Origin: Strigomonas culicis
Lineage: Eukaryota > Euglenozoa > Kinetoplastea > Trypanosomatida > Trypanosomatidae
DNA length: 10,674 nt
Direction: 5' to 3'
Assembly: GCA_000482145.1 (NCBI GenBank)
Contig: AUXH01000642.1
Location: 1 to 10,674 of the forward strand
Both the position numbers and the translations under genes were made by a program. Positions 1 to 7,683 of the stretch are shown in pieces. How positions within the stretch are numbered: the first letter of the stretch is position 1; the number at the start of each line of letters is the position of its first letter. The notes beneath the pieces are model-generated. The model was not told where the DNA came from. It ran no database searches and saw only the letters and a program-made list of their open reading frames with translations.

Positions 1-458
1 AGCTCGTCGTTGTAGCGCTGCGCCACGGACATGGGCGTCGCCAGCTGGTTCACCGCCCACGAGCCGAGCAGCGCCACGGCGTAGGCGTAGCCGGGGCCGC
101 ACATCACCGCGTTGGTGTAGAAGCCCGTGTCCTGCAGCACGTCGCAGCTGGGCGTGCGTTCGCCCTGCGCAAAGACACTGCGCACGCCGGGCGCCCGCGG
201 CGCCTGCAGCCAGTCCAGCGGCGCGCCGCCCGCCGCGGCCGCCAGCGCCCCGCGCCGCGCCGCCAGCGTGTCGGCCAGCGCCACCACGTCGCGCTGCAGG
301 CGCCCGTACGTGAAGTCCGCCGCCGGCGCGCCGGGCAGCTCCACGCGCAGCGCCACCTTGTCCGCCGGCGCCTCGAACACGCGCTGCAGCACCATGTTGT
401 GCGCGAACAGCGTCGCGTACGGCACGCGCGCACACAGCGGGCGCACACAGCGGAACAT
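1..458 (-). CDS. AMP-binding acyl-CoA synthetase, N-terminal part (cut by window edge)
   Basis: The minus-strand frame from the ATG at 458 stays open for 152 codons and runs off the left edge, so only the N-terminus is present. The first ~20 residues (MFRCVRPLCARVPYATLFA) are basic and hydrophobic without acids, like a mitochondrial targeting sequence. Residues ~45-75 contain FTYGRL followed by a helix DVVALADTLAARRG, the usual start of the AMP-binding (ANL) fold. Near the edge, GYAYAVALLGSWAVNQLATP then MSVAQRYNDEL matches the strand-helix and substrate-side segment of acyl-CoA synthetases, most like the ACSF3/MatB (malonyl-CoA synthetase) branch. The ATP-binding P-loop and catalytic lysine would lie beyond the edge. 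Enzymes of this family make acyl-CoA from an acid, ATP and CoA. The superfamily is fairly sure; the ACSF3-type assignment is an inference, and other short- or medium-chain acyl-CoA synthetases remain possible. No in-frame ATG was seen in about 75 bases upstream. Codon use is very GC-rich, like its neighbours. Confidence 0.78.
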   Translation of the reverse strand, partial: MFRCVRPLCARVPYATLFAHNMVLQRVFEAPADKVALRVELPGAPAADFTYGRLQRDVVALADTLAARRGALAAAAGGAPLDWLQAPRAPGVRSVFAQGERTPSCDVLQDTGFYTNAVMCGPGYAYAVALLGSWAVNQLATPMSVAQRYNDE

Positions 459-977
459 CGCAGACACACACACAAGACAATTAAAGAAAAAAACTGCCTT
501 GTACTTGTGAAGATGAAGGGAACACAAAGCACTTGTCGATAAATAGAGACTTAAAAGGGCGAGGGGCAAGTGAAGGGAGAAGAGGGGAATGTGAGAGGTG
601 TCGTGAATCAAAGCAGTTAGAATGAAGAGAAAGGTTTCTTTTTCCGTGGAAGTATTTCAAGTAAAACGAGGGGCGCGTATTATCTTGTCCTAACAACAAA
701 GAAAGTGCATCGTAAGAAAGCTACTAATCAAACCGCTCGCAGTTTTATTTTTCAATCAAATTGAACATTCGGCTTTCTAAACATATATGTATATTTTGAT
801 TCTTATAGTAGTTGCTGAGAAATCAAAACAGAGGCATAAACGTGACAAAACGAACCGCAGACAGAAGAAAAAAAAAACGAAAATGGAAAGAAAAGAAGAA
901 TGATAGCTTATATACCATTTTTTTTTGTTTTGAATTCTTTTGTTTTCATATAAGACTATACTGCTTCACGTGTCCCA
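459..977. other. AT-rich intergenic region between ETF alpha and acyl-CoA synthetase
   Basis: This stretch should hold the 3' UTR of the ETF alpha transcript (right part) and the 5' UTR and splice signals of the acyl-CoA synthetase (left part). It contains homopolymer A/T runs, a short CA repeat at about 463-475 and a perfect 10-base palindrome (acatatatgt, 780-789). Short open frames here are AT-rich with no recognisable domain and lack the GC-rich codon use of the real genes. No RNA gene was seen. Confidence 0.6.
504..525 (-). promoter_or_regulatory. candidate trans-splice acceptor for acyl-CoA synthetase
   Basis: On the minus strand a pyrimidine-rich stretch (gtgttcccttcatcttcac) ends in AAG, with the AG at 505-504, giving a leader of about 45 bases. 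A second AG lies at 495-494. A further T-rich tract at about 482-493 is not followed by any AG before the ATG, so it is probably part of the leader. The site is inferred from the polypyrimidine-AG pattern only. Confidence 0.4.
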
Positions 978-1949
978 TTACTTGGACGCGTTGATCTTTT
1001 CCGTGAGCGCCGGCACAACCTTAAAGAGGTCCTCCACAATACCGTAGTCCGCAATCTGGAAGAAGGGCGCATCCTCATCCGTGTTGACGACGGCGATGAC
1101 CTTGGAGTCCTTCATGCCCGCCACGTGCTGGATGGCACCGGACACACCGCAGGCGAGGTAGAAGTTGGGCGCGACAGTCTTGCCCGTCTGGCCCACCTGC
1201 ATTTCGTTGGGCGCGTAGCCGGCGTCCACGATGGCGCGGGTGGCGCCGACGGCCGCGTGCAGGCTCGACGCGAGGTCCTCCAGGATCTTGAAGTTCTCCT
1301 TGTTCTTGATACCCCGTCCGCCCGTGACGACCGTGGCGGCCGTCGTGAGGTCAGGCTTGTCGCTCGCGCTAATCTTGTCCTCGACGAACTTGGCCTTTCC
1401 ACTCGCCGCGACGGCGGGGAACTCGCTGATCTTGCCGCTGCCGCCCTCCGGCGCCGCGCGCTCGAAGGTGGTGCCGCGCACCGTGCAAAACTTCACCTTG
1501 TCGGCCGACTTCACCGTCGCGATCGCGTTGCCGGCGTAGAGCTGGCGCACAAAGGTGTTCTCGTCCTTGATCGCTGTGACCTCCGAGATGGCGAGCGCGT
1601 CCAGCTTCGCCGCCGCGCGCGGGATGATGTTCTTGCCGAAGGCGGACGTGCCGGCAAAGACGTGCGTGTAGCCGTTCGTCGTCACGGCGGACGCCACCAG
1701 CGGCGCGTACTCCTCCGGGAGCCCGTGGTCGTAGTGGTCGCCGGCGGTCGTGAGCACCTCCTCCACGCCCTTCGTCTTGGCGAGCGCATCCGCGACGACC
1801 TGCGCGTCCTTGCCGGCGACCAGCGCGGTCACCGGGCCGACCTGGGCGGCCGCTGTGATGGCCGAGAGCGTCGCGGGCGCCACCTTGCCACCGGCCACCT
1901 CAGCGAGGACGAGCACCTTTGCCAGGCGGAGAGAGGAGAGACGGAACAT
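978..1949 (-). CDS. ETFA: electron transfer flavoprotein alpha subunit, mitochondrial
   Basis: ETF alpha pairs with ETF beta in the mitochondrial matrix and passes electrons from acyl-CoA and other flavin dehydrogenases to ETF-ubiquinone oxidoreductase. The 323-residue product is close to the usual ~330. Domain I starts almost at once with the strand VLVLAE (12-17) and includes [20 protein letters not shown] (98-117). The C-terminal FAD-binding domain is highly conserved: VVTGGRG (207-213), [15 protein letters not shown] (231-245), the MQVGQTGK loop (250-257), [13 protein letters not shown] (267-279) and [20 protein letters not shown] (294-313). The GATR arginine (238), QTG (254-256), His275 and Asp301 correspond to known FAD-contacting positions of the family. 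Residues 1-10 ([10 protein letters not shown]) form a very short basic presequence. The ATG is the first after a strong polypyrimidine-AG only ~20 bases upstream, and nothing looks truncated. The family assignment is essentially certain. Confidence 0.97.
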   Translation of the reverse strand: MFRLSSLRLAKVLVLAEVAGGKVAPATLSAITAAAQVGPVTALVAGKDAQVVADALAKTKGVEEVLTTAGDHYDHGLPEEYAPLVASAVTTNGYTHVFAGTSAFGKNIIPRAAAKLDALAISEVTAIKDENTFVRQLYAGNAIATVKSADKVKFCTVRGTTFERAAPEGGSGKISEFPAVAASGKAKFVEDKISASDKPDLTTAATVVTGGRGIKNKENFKILEDLASSLHAAVGATRAIVDAGYAPNEMQVGQTGKTVAPNFYLACGVSGAIQHVAGMKDSKVIAVVNTDEDAPFFQIADYGIVEDLFKVVPALTEKINASK

Positions 1950-1969
1950 GTGGTGTCGGGTGATACGGT

Positions 1970-2013
1970 CTGGTTGTCGATAGAAAAAAAAAGAACACGA
2001 GAAAAGAAAGAAG
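1970..2013 (-). promoter_or_regulatory. predicted trans-splice acceptor for ETF alpha
   Basis: Read on the minus strand, a ~33-base pyrimidine tract including nine consecutive T is followed by tcgacaaccAG, the first AG after the tract (1971-1970). This leaves a 5' UTR of about 20 bases before the ATG at 1949. It is the clearest acceptor signal in the window. The call rests on the known kinetoplastid polypyrimidine-AG rule, not on transcript data. Confidence 0.6.
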
Positions 2014-2340
2014 CTTGGTTGGAGTTTTGGTAACGAGTAGTACTTTGTGTAAAAATGAAAAAAAAAGAATACGATAGGTCGAACTTATGAGGCACTCTAA
2101 ACGATTCATAAAAAAAAAGGTAACGCGGAAAGGGAAGAGTAAGATTTGAAAGTATTTCAGATGTACACCTTTTTGCTTTCCTTCGCAAGGAGAACAGCGT
2201 TGATTTCAAGGATCAAGTGTCTCAGTATCATATTGTTCGGCTCGCGAAGCCTTTTTTGCGTGTTTGTTTGTTTGATTGTTTTTTCTCTTATTAACATCAC
2301 AGGAGAAAAAATGAAATAAAAGTTTAAATGAACAGCAAAA

Positions 2341-2414
2341 ATGTAGCCTGTATCGATGTATGGCACAATACTACTGTTGGGATGCAGAAACCCGGAAGAC
2401 GAAACAGCCTACAT
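2341..2414. repeat. imperfect inverted repeat in the amastin-ETFA gap
   Basis: The arms atgtagcctgt (2341-2351) and acagcctacat (2404-2414) are complementary at 10 of 11 positions, separated by 52 bases that are more GC-balanced than the surroundings. In RNA this could form a stem in the putative 3' UTR. An arm of this length can arise by chance, so a function is speculative. Confidence 0.3.
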
Positions 2415-3293
2415 GAATGTATATAATCTAAGCTTTTGTTTTCATTTTCTTTAACAACAATAGTTGCTTGAGCACTTATGATATTCTTATATAAAATGAG
2501 CAACAGTAAAAAAAAATGCGAGTGTTAATCCGAAAATATTTTTTTCATTGTTCTTTTTATAGTGCGTACAACTGGGCAAAACGTTCCAGTACAATCAATG
2601 AGTATGTTTGACTCTTTTTTTTCTTTAACCATCAAGTAAAATGAATAAATAAAATATAAAAATAGAATAGTACCAAACAAAGAAGAGCAATCAAATCCAT
2701 TCGAAAAAAAAATGAGAAAAAGAGAGAGAGAATGTATAACATATATGAGTATAAATATGTATGACCATTCTTTAACGAGGAGGTGTATATTTATTGTTTC
2801 TAAAATAGCCATAGTAGTCACCACAGTAGCACTAGTAGCCAATTAAAGAAGTAAAAGAACCAGAAATAAAAGAAGTTGTTTGTGCTCGTTTTCATCACCA
2901 CTCTTTTCAACACAAACACTTATACAAAAATACACAAGTGTGAGGTGGTGCTATGATATTGAGAAACAAGACCGCAAAAGATACCCACAACGATGCGTAC
3001 TCACCATTACGCCTCTGAGCACGACTGGCTTGAATAATATGTTTTTTTTTCTTCTCTATTATAGTTTAGGGGTACCTTTTCATCTTTATACTTTTGTTTT
3101 CTTGTACTTTTGAGCGTGACGATGGTATTGCTGCACGTGTAGCTACGTACACCTCTCCGTTACCATTACCATTGTTTATAGGTTTCTGGGTACTTTGGAC
3201 AAGTTCTATTCTGTGCTGCTACTCGCTCTGCGTGTATATGGGTGTCCATGCGTATATGGAGCGCGCGCGCGAGCACGAGAGCGGGTATACGGC

Positions 3294-4769
3294 TCACGGC
3301 ATGCGCCGCTTGTGGGGCCACTCGACAACAAAGTTGAACACGACCGCCGCGGTCACGAGAATCCACGCGAGGATGACGAGGATGACGCCCTCCTGCAGCC
3401 CGTACGTGTCAAACTTGGTCGCACCGTTGAAGATGCCGCTCGGGACGCCGGGGTAATCTGCGTAGAGGGAGCCGACCACGCTCTCCTCGCAGAGCGTGCG
3501 GTACTTCACCGCGACGGCGGTGACCCACGAGACGAGCAGGAAGGCGGAGGCCACGATGCCGAACGCGCAGGCCATGGCGCGGCACGGCCGCTTGAAGAAG
3601 GCCGGCACCGCCGTAATGAGGGAGAGGGTGAGCGCGATGCTGCCGAGGATGAGAAAGGACACGCTCGCCTTGATCCGCTTGTTGTACGCGTTGCAGCGGT
3701 ACATGGCGCGGCCAAAGATGATGTTCGTGCCGTTCCCCATGATGAGCTCCGTGTGCCAGTAGCTCACCCGCACGACGCTGACGTCGTCCGTGTTAAAGCG
3801 GCGCTTCCAGATGGTCGTAGCGTTGCCGATGATGGTGAAGAGGAGGGCCACCGCGACGAGCACAAAAAAGTAGGTGTCCATCACGCGCAGCTGGCGCAGA
3901 GAGGGCCCGACGTTGAACTTGGTGGCCACGGCGAGCAGCACAAAGCCGACGAGCAGCAGCACCCACGCGACGAGCGACAGCGCGAACCCGGCGTCGAGGT
4001 GGGCGATGGCGGAGAAGCGCGGGTTGCTGCAGCGCCGCAGCTCGTACGCGCTGATGGACATGGCGTTCGCACAGAGGCCCCAGATGAAGCCGAGAAAGGC
4101 GAAGAGCAGCACGGGGCCGTAGCTGCCGTGGCCGCGCAGCCGCGCCACCGCGCGGATGAGCGCGATGAGGGTCATGCCGCAGGAGATGATGGTGGAGGCC
4201 GCGATGGTCTGCATGAACTGCTTCTCAATCGGGCACGTGTGCAGGTCGGCGATGGACGTGGACGGCTGGCCGCCGTACTTCTGACCGTAGAGGGTGAACC
4301 AGCGGCCCTTGTAATTCACGCCGTCCACATCACCGTCCTTGCCGCGGTACCACGGGAGGGGGCACGCCGCGCTCAGCAGCAGCGCCCACGCGACGAAGGC
4401 GAGCACAATATAGAGGATGAGCGCCGTCCGCAGCTTGCCCACCGGCGTCGGGTTGATGATGTCCGGCAGGTTCTCCTTCTTGTACTTGTACCCGCGCGGC
4501 ACGACGTAGGTTGCCTCCTGTAGCAGCTCCTCCTGCTCCGTCTCGGAGAGGTCGCTCTCGTGGACCCGCTTGGGGTGCGGCAGGTAGGCTGCGCCGGAGA
4601 GAAGGCCGCTGAACCAGACGCCCTCCGCCTCCCGCCGGTTGCGCTCGTGGCGCTCACTCGGCGTCTCGGACACCACATCCGCCGCCTCCTCCTCGTCCTC
4701 ATGATGCGAGTCAGCCCCCTCGCGCTGCCGGGCTTCGTCCGCCACGGGCTCATGCTGTATATTGGACAT
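3294..4769 (-). CDS. eight-span membrane protein with two amastin-like units
   Basis: The 491-residue product has a hydrophilic, acidic N-terminal tail (1-110, with EDEEE near 24-28) and eight hydrophobic spans at roughly 114-134, 184-208, 216-242, 257-281, 297-319, 367-392, 398-421 and 458-483. They fall into two sets of four. In each set the first extracellular loop has a hydrophobic stretch, G, a basic or polar pair and a later Cys (WFTLYGQK 157-164 then Cys179; NIIFGRAMYRC 349-359), recalling the amastin signature C-[hydrophobic]-T-L-W-G-x-K. The fourth span of each set carries the amastin-like pattern AGFALSLVAWVL (260-271) and EGVILVILAWIL (460-471). Amastins are kinetoplastid surface glycoproteins of about 200 residues with four spans, so this looks like a fused duplication with an added tail. 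NGT at 346-348 is a possible N-glycosylation site. The start is the first ATG after an in-frame TGA ~30 bases upstream. The membrane topology is sure; the amastin relationship is an inference, and another four-span (claudin-like) family is possible. Confidence 0.85.
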   Translation of the reverse strand: MSNIQHEPVADEARQREGADSHHEDEEEAADVVSETPSERHERNRREAEGVWFSGLLSGAAYLPHPKRVHESDLSETEQEELLQEATYVVPRGYKYKKENLPDIINPTPVGKLRTALILYIVLAFVAWALLLSAACPLPWYRGKDGDVDGVNYKGRWFTLYGQKYGGQPSTSIADLHTCPIEKQFMQTIAASTIISCGMTLIALIRAVARLRGHGSYGPVLLFAFLGFIWGLCANAMSISAYELRRCSNPRFSAIAHLDAGFALSLVAWVLLLVGFVLLAVATKFNVGPSLRQLRVMDTYFFVLVAVALLFTIIGNATTIWKRRFNTDDVSVVRVSYWHTELIMGNGTNIIFGRAMYRCNAYNKRIKASVSFLILGSIALTLSLITAVPAFFKRPCRAMACAFGIVASAFLLVSWVTAVAVKYRTLCEESVVGSLYADYPGVPSGIFNGATKFDTYGLQEGVILVILAWILVTAAVVFNFVVEWPHKRRMP

Positions 4770-5330
4770 GATCGCCGCTGGTGTGGGTAATCGCGGTCAC
4801 GGTCACAGAAAGGTGTGGAAGCACTACGAGAAGTACAGAGTCAAAGCGTCCGACAATGAAATGGGAAAACGCAACAACAGATATAAACGAAGCGCAAAGC
4901 ACCAAGAAAAAAAGAATTAAGAAAACAAACCTAGAAATTAAGAATACAAATAATTCTCCACTATATTGAAGGCAGAAGAAGAAGACGTATGGAGGGATAA
5001 AGGGGATAAGGAACAATGCACATGAGTACAAGGCTTCTGTGTGAACACTGACCGTAAGAGCAGTTGTACGCAACACTCCAAGCGCTTGCATTGTGGCCAA
5101 CAGTGGCTCCACATTGTGGGTTTGCTCTACATTTGGAAAGAGAAGGAAACAACTTCATTTACATTAACAAACAAAAAAAACAATAACAATAATAATGATA
5201 AAGATGACAGTACATACATCAGAAGAGAGTAATATGTTTATACTTTTTTAAAAATTCTATCGTGCTCTCCAAACTCTAAAATGGTTCAAACAATTTTCCT
5301 TTTTTTTTTCTTCCTTCTCCAGCGCTTCTC
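4770..5330. other. AT-rich intergenic region between CFAP52 and the amastin-like gene
   Basis: This holds the presumed 3' UTR of CFAP52 and the 5' UTR of the amastin-like gene. It is rich in A on the plus strand and contains AAC/AAT-type simple sequence at about 5160-5200. Small open frames on both strands are AT-rich and show no domain. No RNA gene or repeat family was recognised. Confidence 0.6.
4824..4845 (-). promoter_or_regulatory. candidate trans-splice acceptor for the amastin-like gene
   Basis: The minus strand reads a moderate pyrimidine stretch (tttgactctgtacttctcg) ending in TAG, with AG at 4825-4824, giving a leader of about 54 bases. A second possible AG at 4779-4778 follows another pyrimidine-rich stretch (tgcttccacacctttctg). 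The tracts are weaker than that of ETF alpha, so the exact site is uncertain. Confidence 0.35.
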
Positions 5331-7220
5331 TTACAGTCCATCGATACACACGTTCCCTGTCTTCCACACCATGATGGCACCCTCCTCCCCGACGGACACA
5401 ATCTTCTTCGCGTCGGGCGACACGCGCACCTTGGTGATGCTGCAGCTGTGTGCGAGGCCGACGGCCACGCACTCGCCGCGTTCGTAGTCCCACACCTTCA
5501 GCACGCGGTCGTTGCCGCCTGTCGCGAAGAAGGTGCCGTCGGGTGAGATGGAGAGCGCGTTGATCTCGCCGCTCTGGCTGCCGGGCAGCTCGCGGATCGC
5601 GTTGCAGTCGACCGCGTCCCAATAGCTGATGACCTTGTCGCTGCCGGTCGTGAGCAGCTGGCTCTCATCCGGGTAGTACTGGATCGCACGGAAGTACGTC
5701 TGCGCGTACATGATGTTGCGCCGCATGTAGCGCGTGAGATCCCAGGCGATGCAGCTACCGTCGTCGCTCGCGGTGACGCACTCCGTGTCGTCGTCGGAGA
5801 TGGCGACCTCGTTGACCGTCGCCTTGTGCTCCTTCATGGATGCCTCTAGGACGCAGGTCGCCCCGGCCAGCCGCCACACGCGCACGAGCCCGTCCGACCC
5901 GCCCGTCACGAGGAACTCGCCGTTGTGGGACGTGCTGACGGCCGTCACGCCGACGCGGCCGCCGGTGCGGCTGCGCTTGCCGCCCTCCGGCTTGTGCGCA
6001 TCGTTGACGGAGAAGACTAGCTTGCCGGACTGCGGCCCGAAGGCGCGCAGCTTGCCGTCGCTCCAGCCCGTCACGATGAGCGAGCCGTCCTTCGTGAACT
6101 GGATGCAGTTGCACACGCGGTCCGGGATCTCGACGCGGAGCAGCTCCGTGCAGCTCGTCGCGTTCCACACGCGGATGTCCGTCCCGCAGCACGTGGCGAA
6201 GACGGCGCTGAAGCCGTCGGGGAAGGCAATGTCGTTGACGCTCTCGCTGTGGCACGTCATGCGGAGCTGCGCGCGGAAGTTGCCGCCGTTGATGAAGTAC
6301 ATGTTGCTAGTGTTGGTGCCGACCATGTAGTGCGAGCCGGCGAGCGCGAGGCCGGTGACGCCGCCCTTCACCTTCACCTCCTTCTGGACGGTCAGGTTGA
6401 CCTTGGAGAGCAGCTGCACCTCGCCCGACCCGCTGCCGACGAGCAGGTCGCCGTCCTCGTTGAAGATGGTCGAGAGGATGCCGCCGGTGAGCTTCTGCTG
6501 CGGGCCCTGCATCTTGAACACATTCGCGGTCTGCAGCTGGCAGCAGATGACGTCGCCGGAGGTGGTGCCGCAGTACACGTACTTGTCCGTCCGCTCGATG
6601 GCGATGCTCGTGACGCAGCGACGCATGTTGCCCATGTTGATGTCCACGGACGTCATCTTGCGGCTCTCGACGTCTACCGTCCAGACGCGCAGTGAGGACG
6701 TGCCGCCGGTCATGAGCTTCAGCGGGTCGTTGTTGAAGAAGGCGACGGACGTCGTCTCGGTCGTGCTGGCCGGCGCGCCGCAGAGGGGCCGGCCGCTCTC
6801 CACGTCCCACAGCACTACCGTCTTGTCGTCCACGCCGCCGACGGAGGCGAGGTACGCCTCGTCCGGCGAGAAGGCGAGCGCACTGACGCTCTGCTTGTGC
6901 AGCAGCATCCGGTGCACGAGGCGGCGCTCCGCAAAGTCGAAGATGCACACGTCCGCCTGGAAGCCCGGGTGCGTGGACTGGCCCGAGGCGATGTAGCGGC
7001 CGGAGGGGCTCACAGCAAGACACGTGATGGCGTCGTTGTGTCCGTAGAGGAAGTCCGAGCTCTTGGACGACGTGATCTCGCGTATCACGATGCAGGCGCC
7101 GAGGGGGTACAGCATGTGCACTCCGTCCGGGTGCATGACGAGCCCGTTCGGGATCTTGCCGCTAAAGCCGATCACCGTCTCGAGCTCCAGGCGAGGGGTA
7201 TCCTGGTCCTGGTCCGCCAT
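5331..7220 (-). CDS. CFAP52: cilia- and flagella-associated protein 52 (WD-repeat, WDR16 family)
   Basis: The 629-residue protein matches CFAP52/WDR16 along its whole length, which is normally ~620 residues. CFAP52 is known as a microtubule inner protein of axonemal doublets, so this product should sit in the flagellar axoneme. The N-terminus has the family opening LELETVIGFSGKIPNGL (11-27) and HMLYPLG (35-41). WD-type blade ends are visible at VVLWD (135-139), RVW (178-180), DIRVW (348-352), VRVW (446-449), IAWD (491-494), ISYWD (531-535), LKVWD (574-578) and IMVW (616-619), consistent with two seven-bladed propellers. Other conserved stretches are YIASGQ (76-81), EHKATVNEVAI (464-474), ECVTASDDGSC (480-490) and FFATGGNDRVLKVWDY (564-579). 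A glycine-rich, basic insertion PEGGKRSRTGGR (411-422) lies between two blades. The start and stop are clear and the gene is intact. The assignment is very secure; a role in this organism's motility is inferred from the family. Confidence 0.96.
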   Translation of the reverse strand: MADQDQDTPRLELETVIGFSGKIPNGLVMHPDGVHMLYPLGACIVIREITSSKSSDFLYGHNDAITCLAVSPSGRYIASGQSTHPGFQADVCIFDFAERRLVHRMLLHKQSVSALAFSPDEAYLASVGGVDDKTVVLWDVESGRPLCGAPASTTETTSVAFFNNDPLKLMTGGTSSLRVWTVDVESRKMTSVDINMGNMRRCVTSIAIERTDKYVYCGTTSGDVICCQLQTANVFKMQGPQQKLTGGILSTIFNEDGDLLVGSGSGEVQLLSKVNLTVQKEVKVKGGVTGLALAGSHYMVGTNTSNMYFINGGNFRAQLRMTCHSESVNDIAFPDGFSAVFATCCGTDIRVWNATSCTELLRVEIPDRVCNCIQFTKDGSLIVTGWSDGKLRAFGPQSGKLVFSVNDAHKPEGGKRSRTGGRVGVTAVSTSHNGEFLVTGGSDGLVRVWRLAGATCVLEASMKEHKATVNEVAISDDDTECVTASDDGSCIAWDLTRYMRRNIMYAQTYFRAIQYYPDESQLLTTGSDKVISYWDAVDCNAIRELPGSQSGEINALSISPDGTFFATGGNDRVLKVWDYERGECVAVGLAHSCSITKVRVSPDAKKIVSVGEEGAIMVWKTGNVCIDGL

Positions 7221-7260
7221 TGTACTTATCGTTACGGTTTATATGAACGGATATGTGTAT

Positions 7261-7261
7261 G

Positions 7262-7294
<33 letters not shown>

Positions 7295-7299
7295 TATAC
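7261..7299. repeat. (TA)n microsatellite
   Basis: An almost perfect run of alternating T and A, about 38 bases long, is broken once (ataatat near 7287-7291). It lies between the predicted acceptor of CFAP52 and its ATG, so it would be in the 5' UTR if that acceptor is used. Length variation between alleles or copies is likely for such a run. Confidence 0.9.
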
Positions 7300-7316
7300 G
7301 TGCTGTTACGGTTACA

Positions 7317-7360
7317 CTACGAGAGCGTTCAAGAGCAACGATACCGATATAAGAAAAAAA
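7317..7360 (-). promoter_or_regulatory. candidate trans-splice acceptor for CFAP52
   Basis: On the minus strand a tract starting with seven T and ctt, then pyrimidine-rich (cgttgctcttgaacgctctc), ends in GTAG with AG at 7318-7317. The leader would be about 96 bases and would contain the TA repeat. An AG at 7228-7227, just before the ATG, is an alternative that would remove the repeat from the mRNA. Confidence 0.42.
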
Positions 7361-7683
7361 CTGTTCACTGATACGATGCAGGGAAAAGTAACAGAGAAGA
7401 AAATGAGATGGGGGGAAGAGAACAGTATGAAAGAATAAATCGATAGGTGAGATAAAAAGGAGGTCAAGGAGCAACTAACCAACAAAAGATAACAACAGCA
7501 ATAAAAAATAGTGTTACGCAAACACTCATGCATGCAAAAATGCAGAGCATTCGTACAGATATCACTGCTTTAAAGATACACGATGAGAGCACTCCATTTA
7601 GTCTCTCATTTTATTACTCTCTCTCTTGTGTTATTAATGGAAGCACACAGATACACACTCACACATACACGTAACGTGGGTCT

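Larger units (their letters stand above)
1950..3293. other. long AT-rich gap, mainly 3' UTR of the amastin-like gene
   Basis: About 1.34 kb without a convincing gene, the largest gap here. It probably consists mostly of the 3' UTR of the amastin-like gene plus the short leader of ETF alpha. A 105-codon AT-rich open frame on the minus strand (2842-2525) encodes a hydrophobic, low-complexity peptide with codon use unlike the genes, so I do not call it. An imperfect inverted repeat lies at 2341-2351 and 2404-2414 (10 of 11 bases pair), and a weaker two-part hairpin (caccac/gtggtg, acactt/aagtgt) at 2896-2950. DNA at ~3110-3293 is less AT-rich and includes a short alternating GC run at about 3261-3270. 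No tRNA, snoRNA or retroposon was recognised. Confidence 0.55.
7221..7683. other. AT-rich intergenic region between the UBR-box gene and CFAP52
   Basis: This gap carries the presumed 3' UTR of the UBR-box gene and the 5' leader of CFAP52. It includes the TA microsatellite and splice signal listed separately, and a CA/TCA-rich stretch near 7645-7672. No domain is seen in its short open frames. Confidence 0.6.

Noticed and set aside
104..532. 142-codon minus-strand frame overlapping the acyl-CoA synthetase
   Set aside because: It is in a different frame, Arg/Cys/Ser-rich and without a domain. The frame from 458 gives a recognisable AMP-binding N-terminus.
1125..2033. 302-codon open frame on the plus strand, opposite ETF alpha
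   Set aside because: Antisense to a certain ETF alpha gene, with composition typical of a shadow frame.
2341..2420. Possible degenerate retroposon (SIDER/ingi-type) remnant
   Set aside because: The stretch stands out in composition, but I could not match it to any retroposon hallmark, and no poly(A) tail or target duplication is evident.
2525..2842. AT-rich 105-codon frame in the amastin-ETFA gap
   Set aside because: Its hydrophobic Phe/Ile/Leu/Ser-rich translation is what AT-rich DNA gives by chance. Codon use is unlike all five real genes and no acceptor signal is near its start.
3195..4523. 442-codon open frame on the plus strand, opposite the amastin-like gene
   Set aside because: The translation is a His/Asp/Glu/Arg-rich string without domains. 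The opposite strand gives eight clean membrane spans.
5296..5322. Near-perfect polypyrimidine-CAG splice-acceptor pattern on the plus strand
   Set aside because: It lies at the 3' end of the minus-strand CFAP52 gene and no plus-strand gene follows, so it is probably just a purine-rich 3' UTR stretch seen from the other side.
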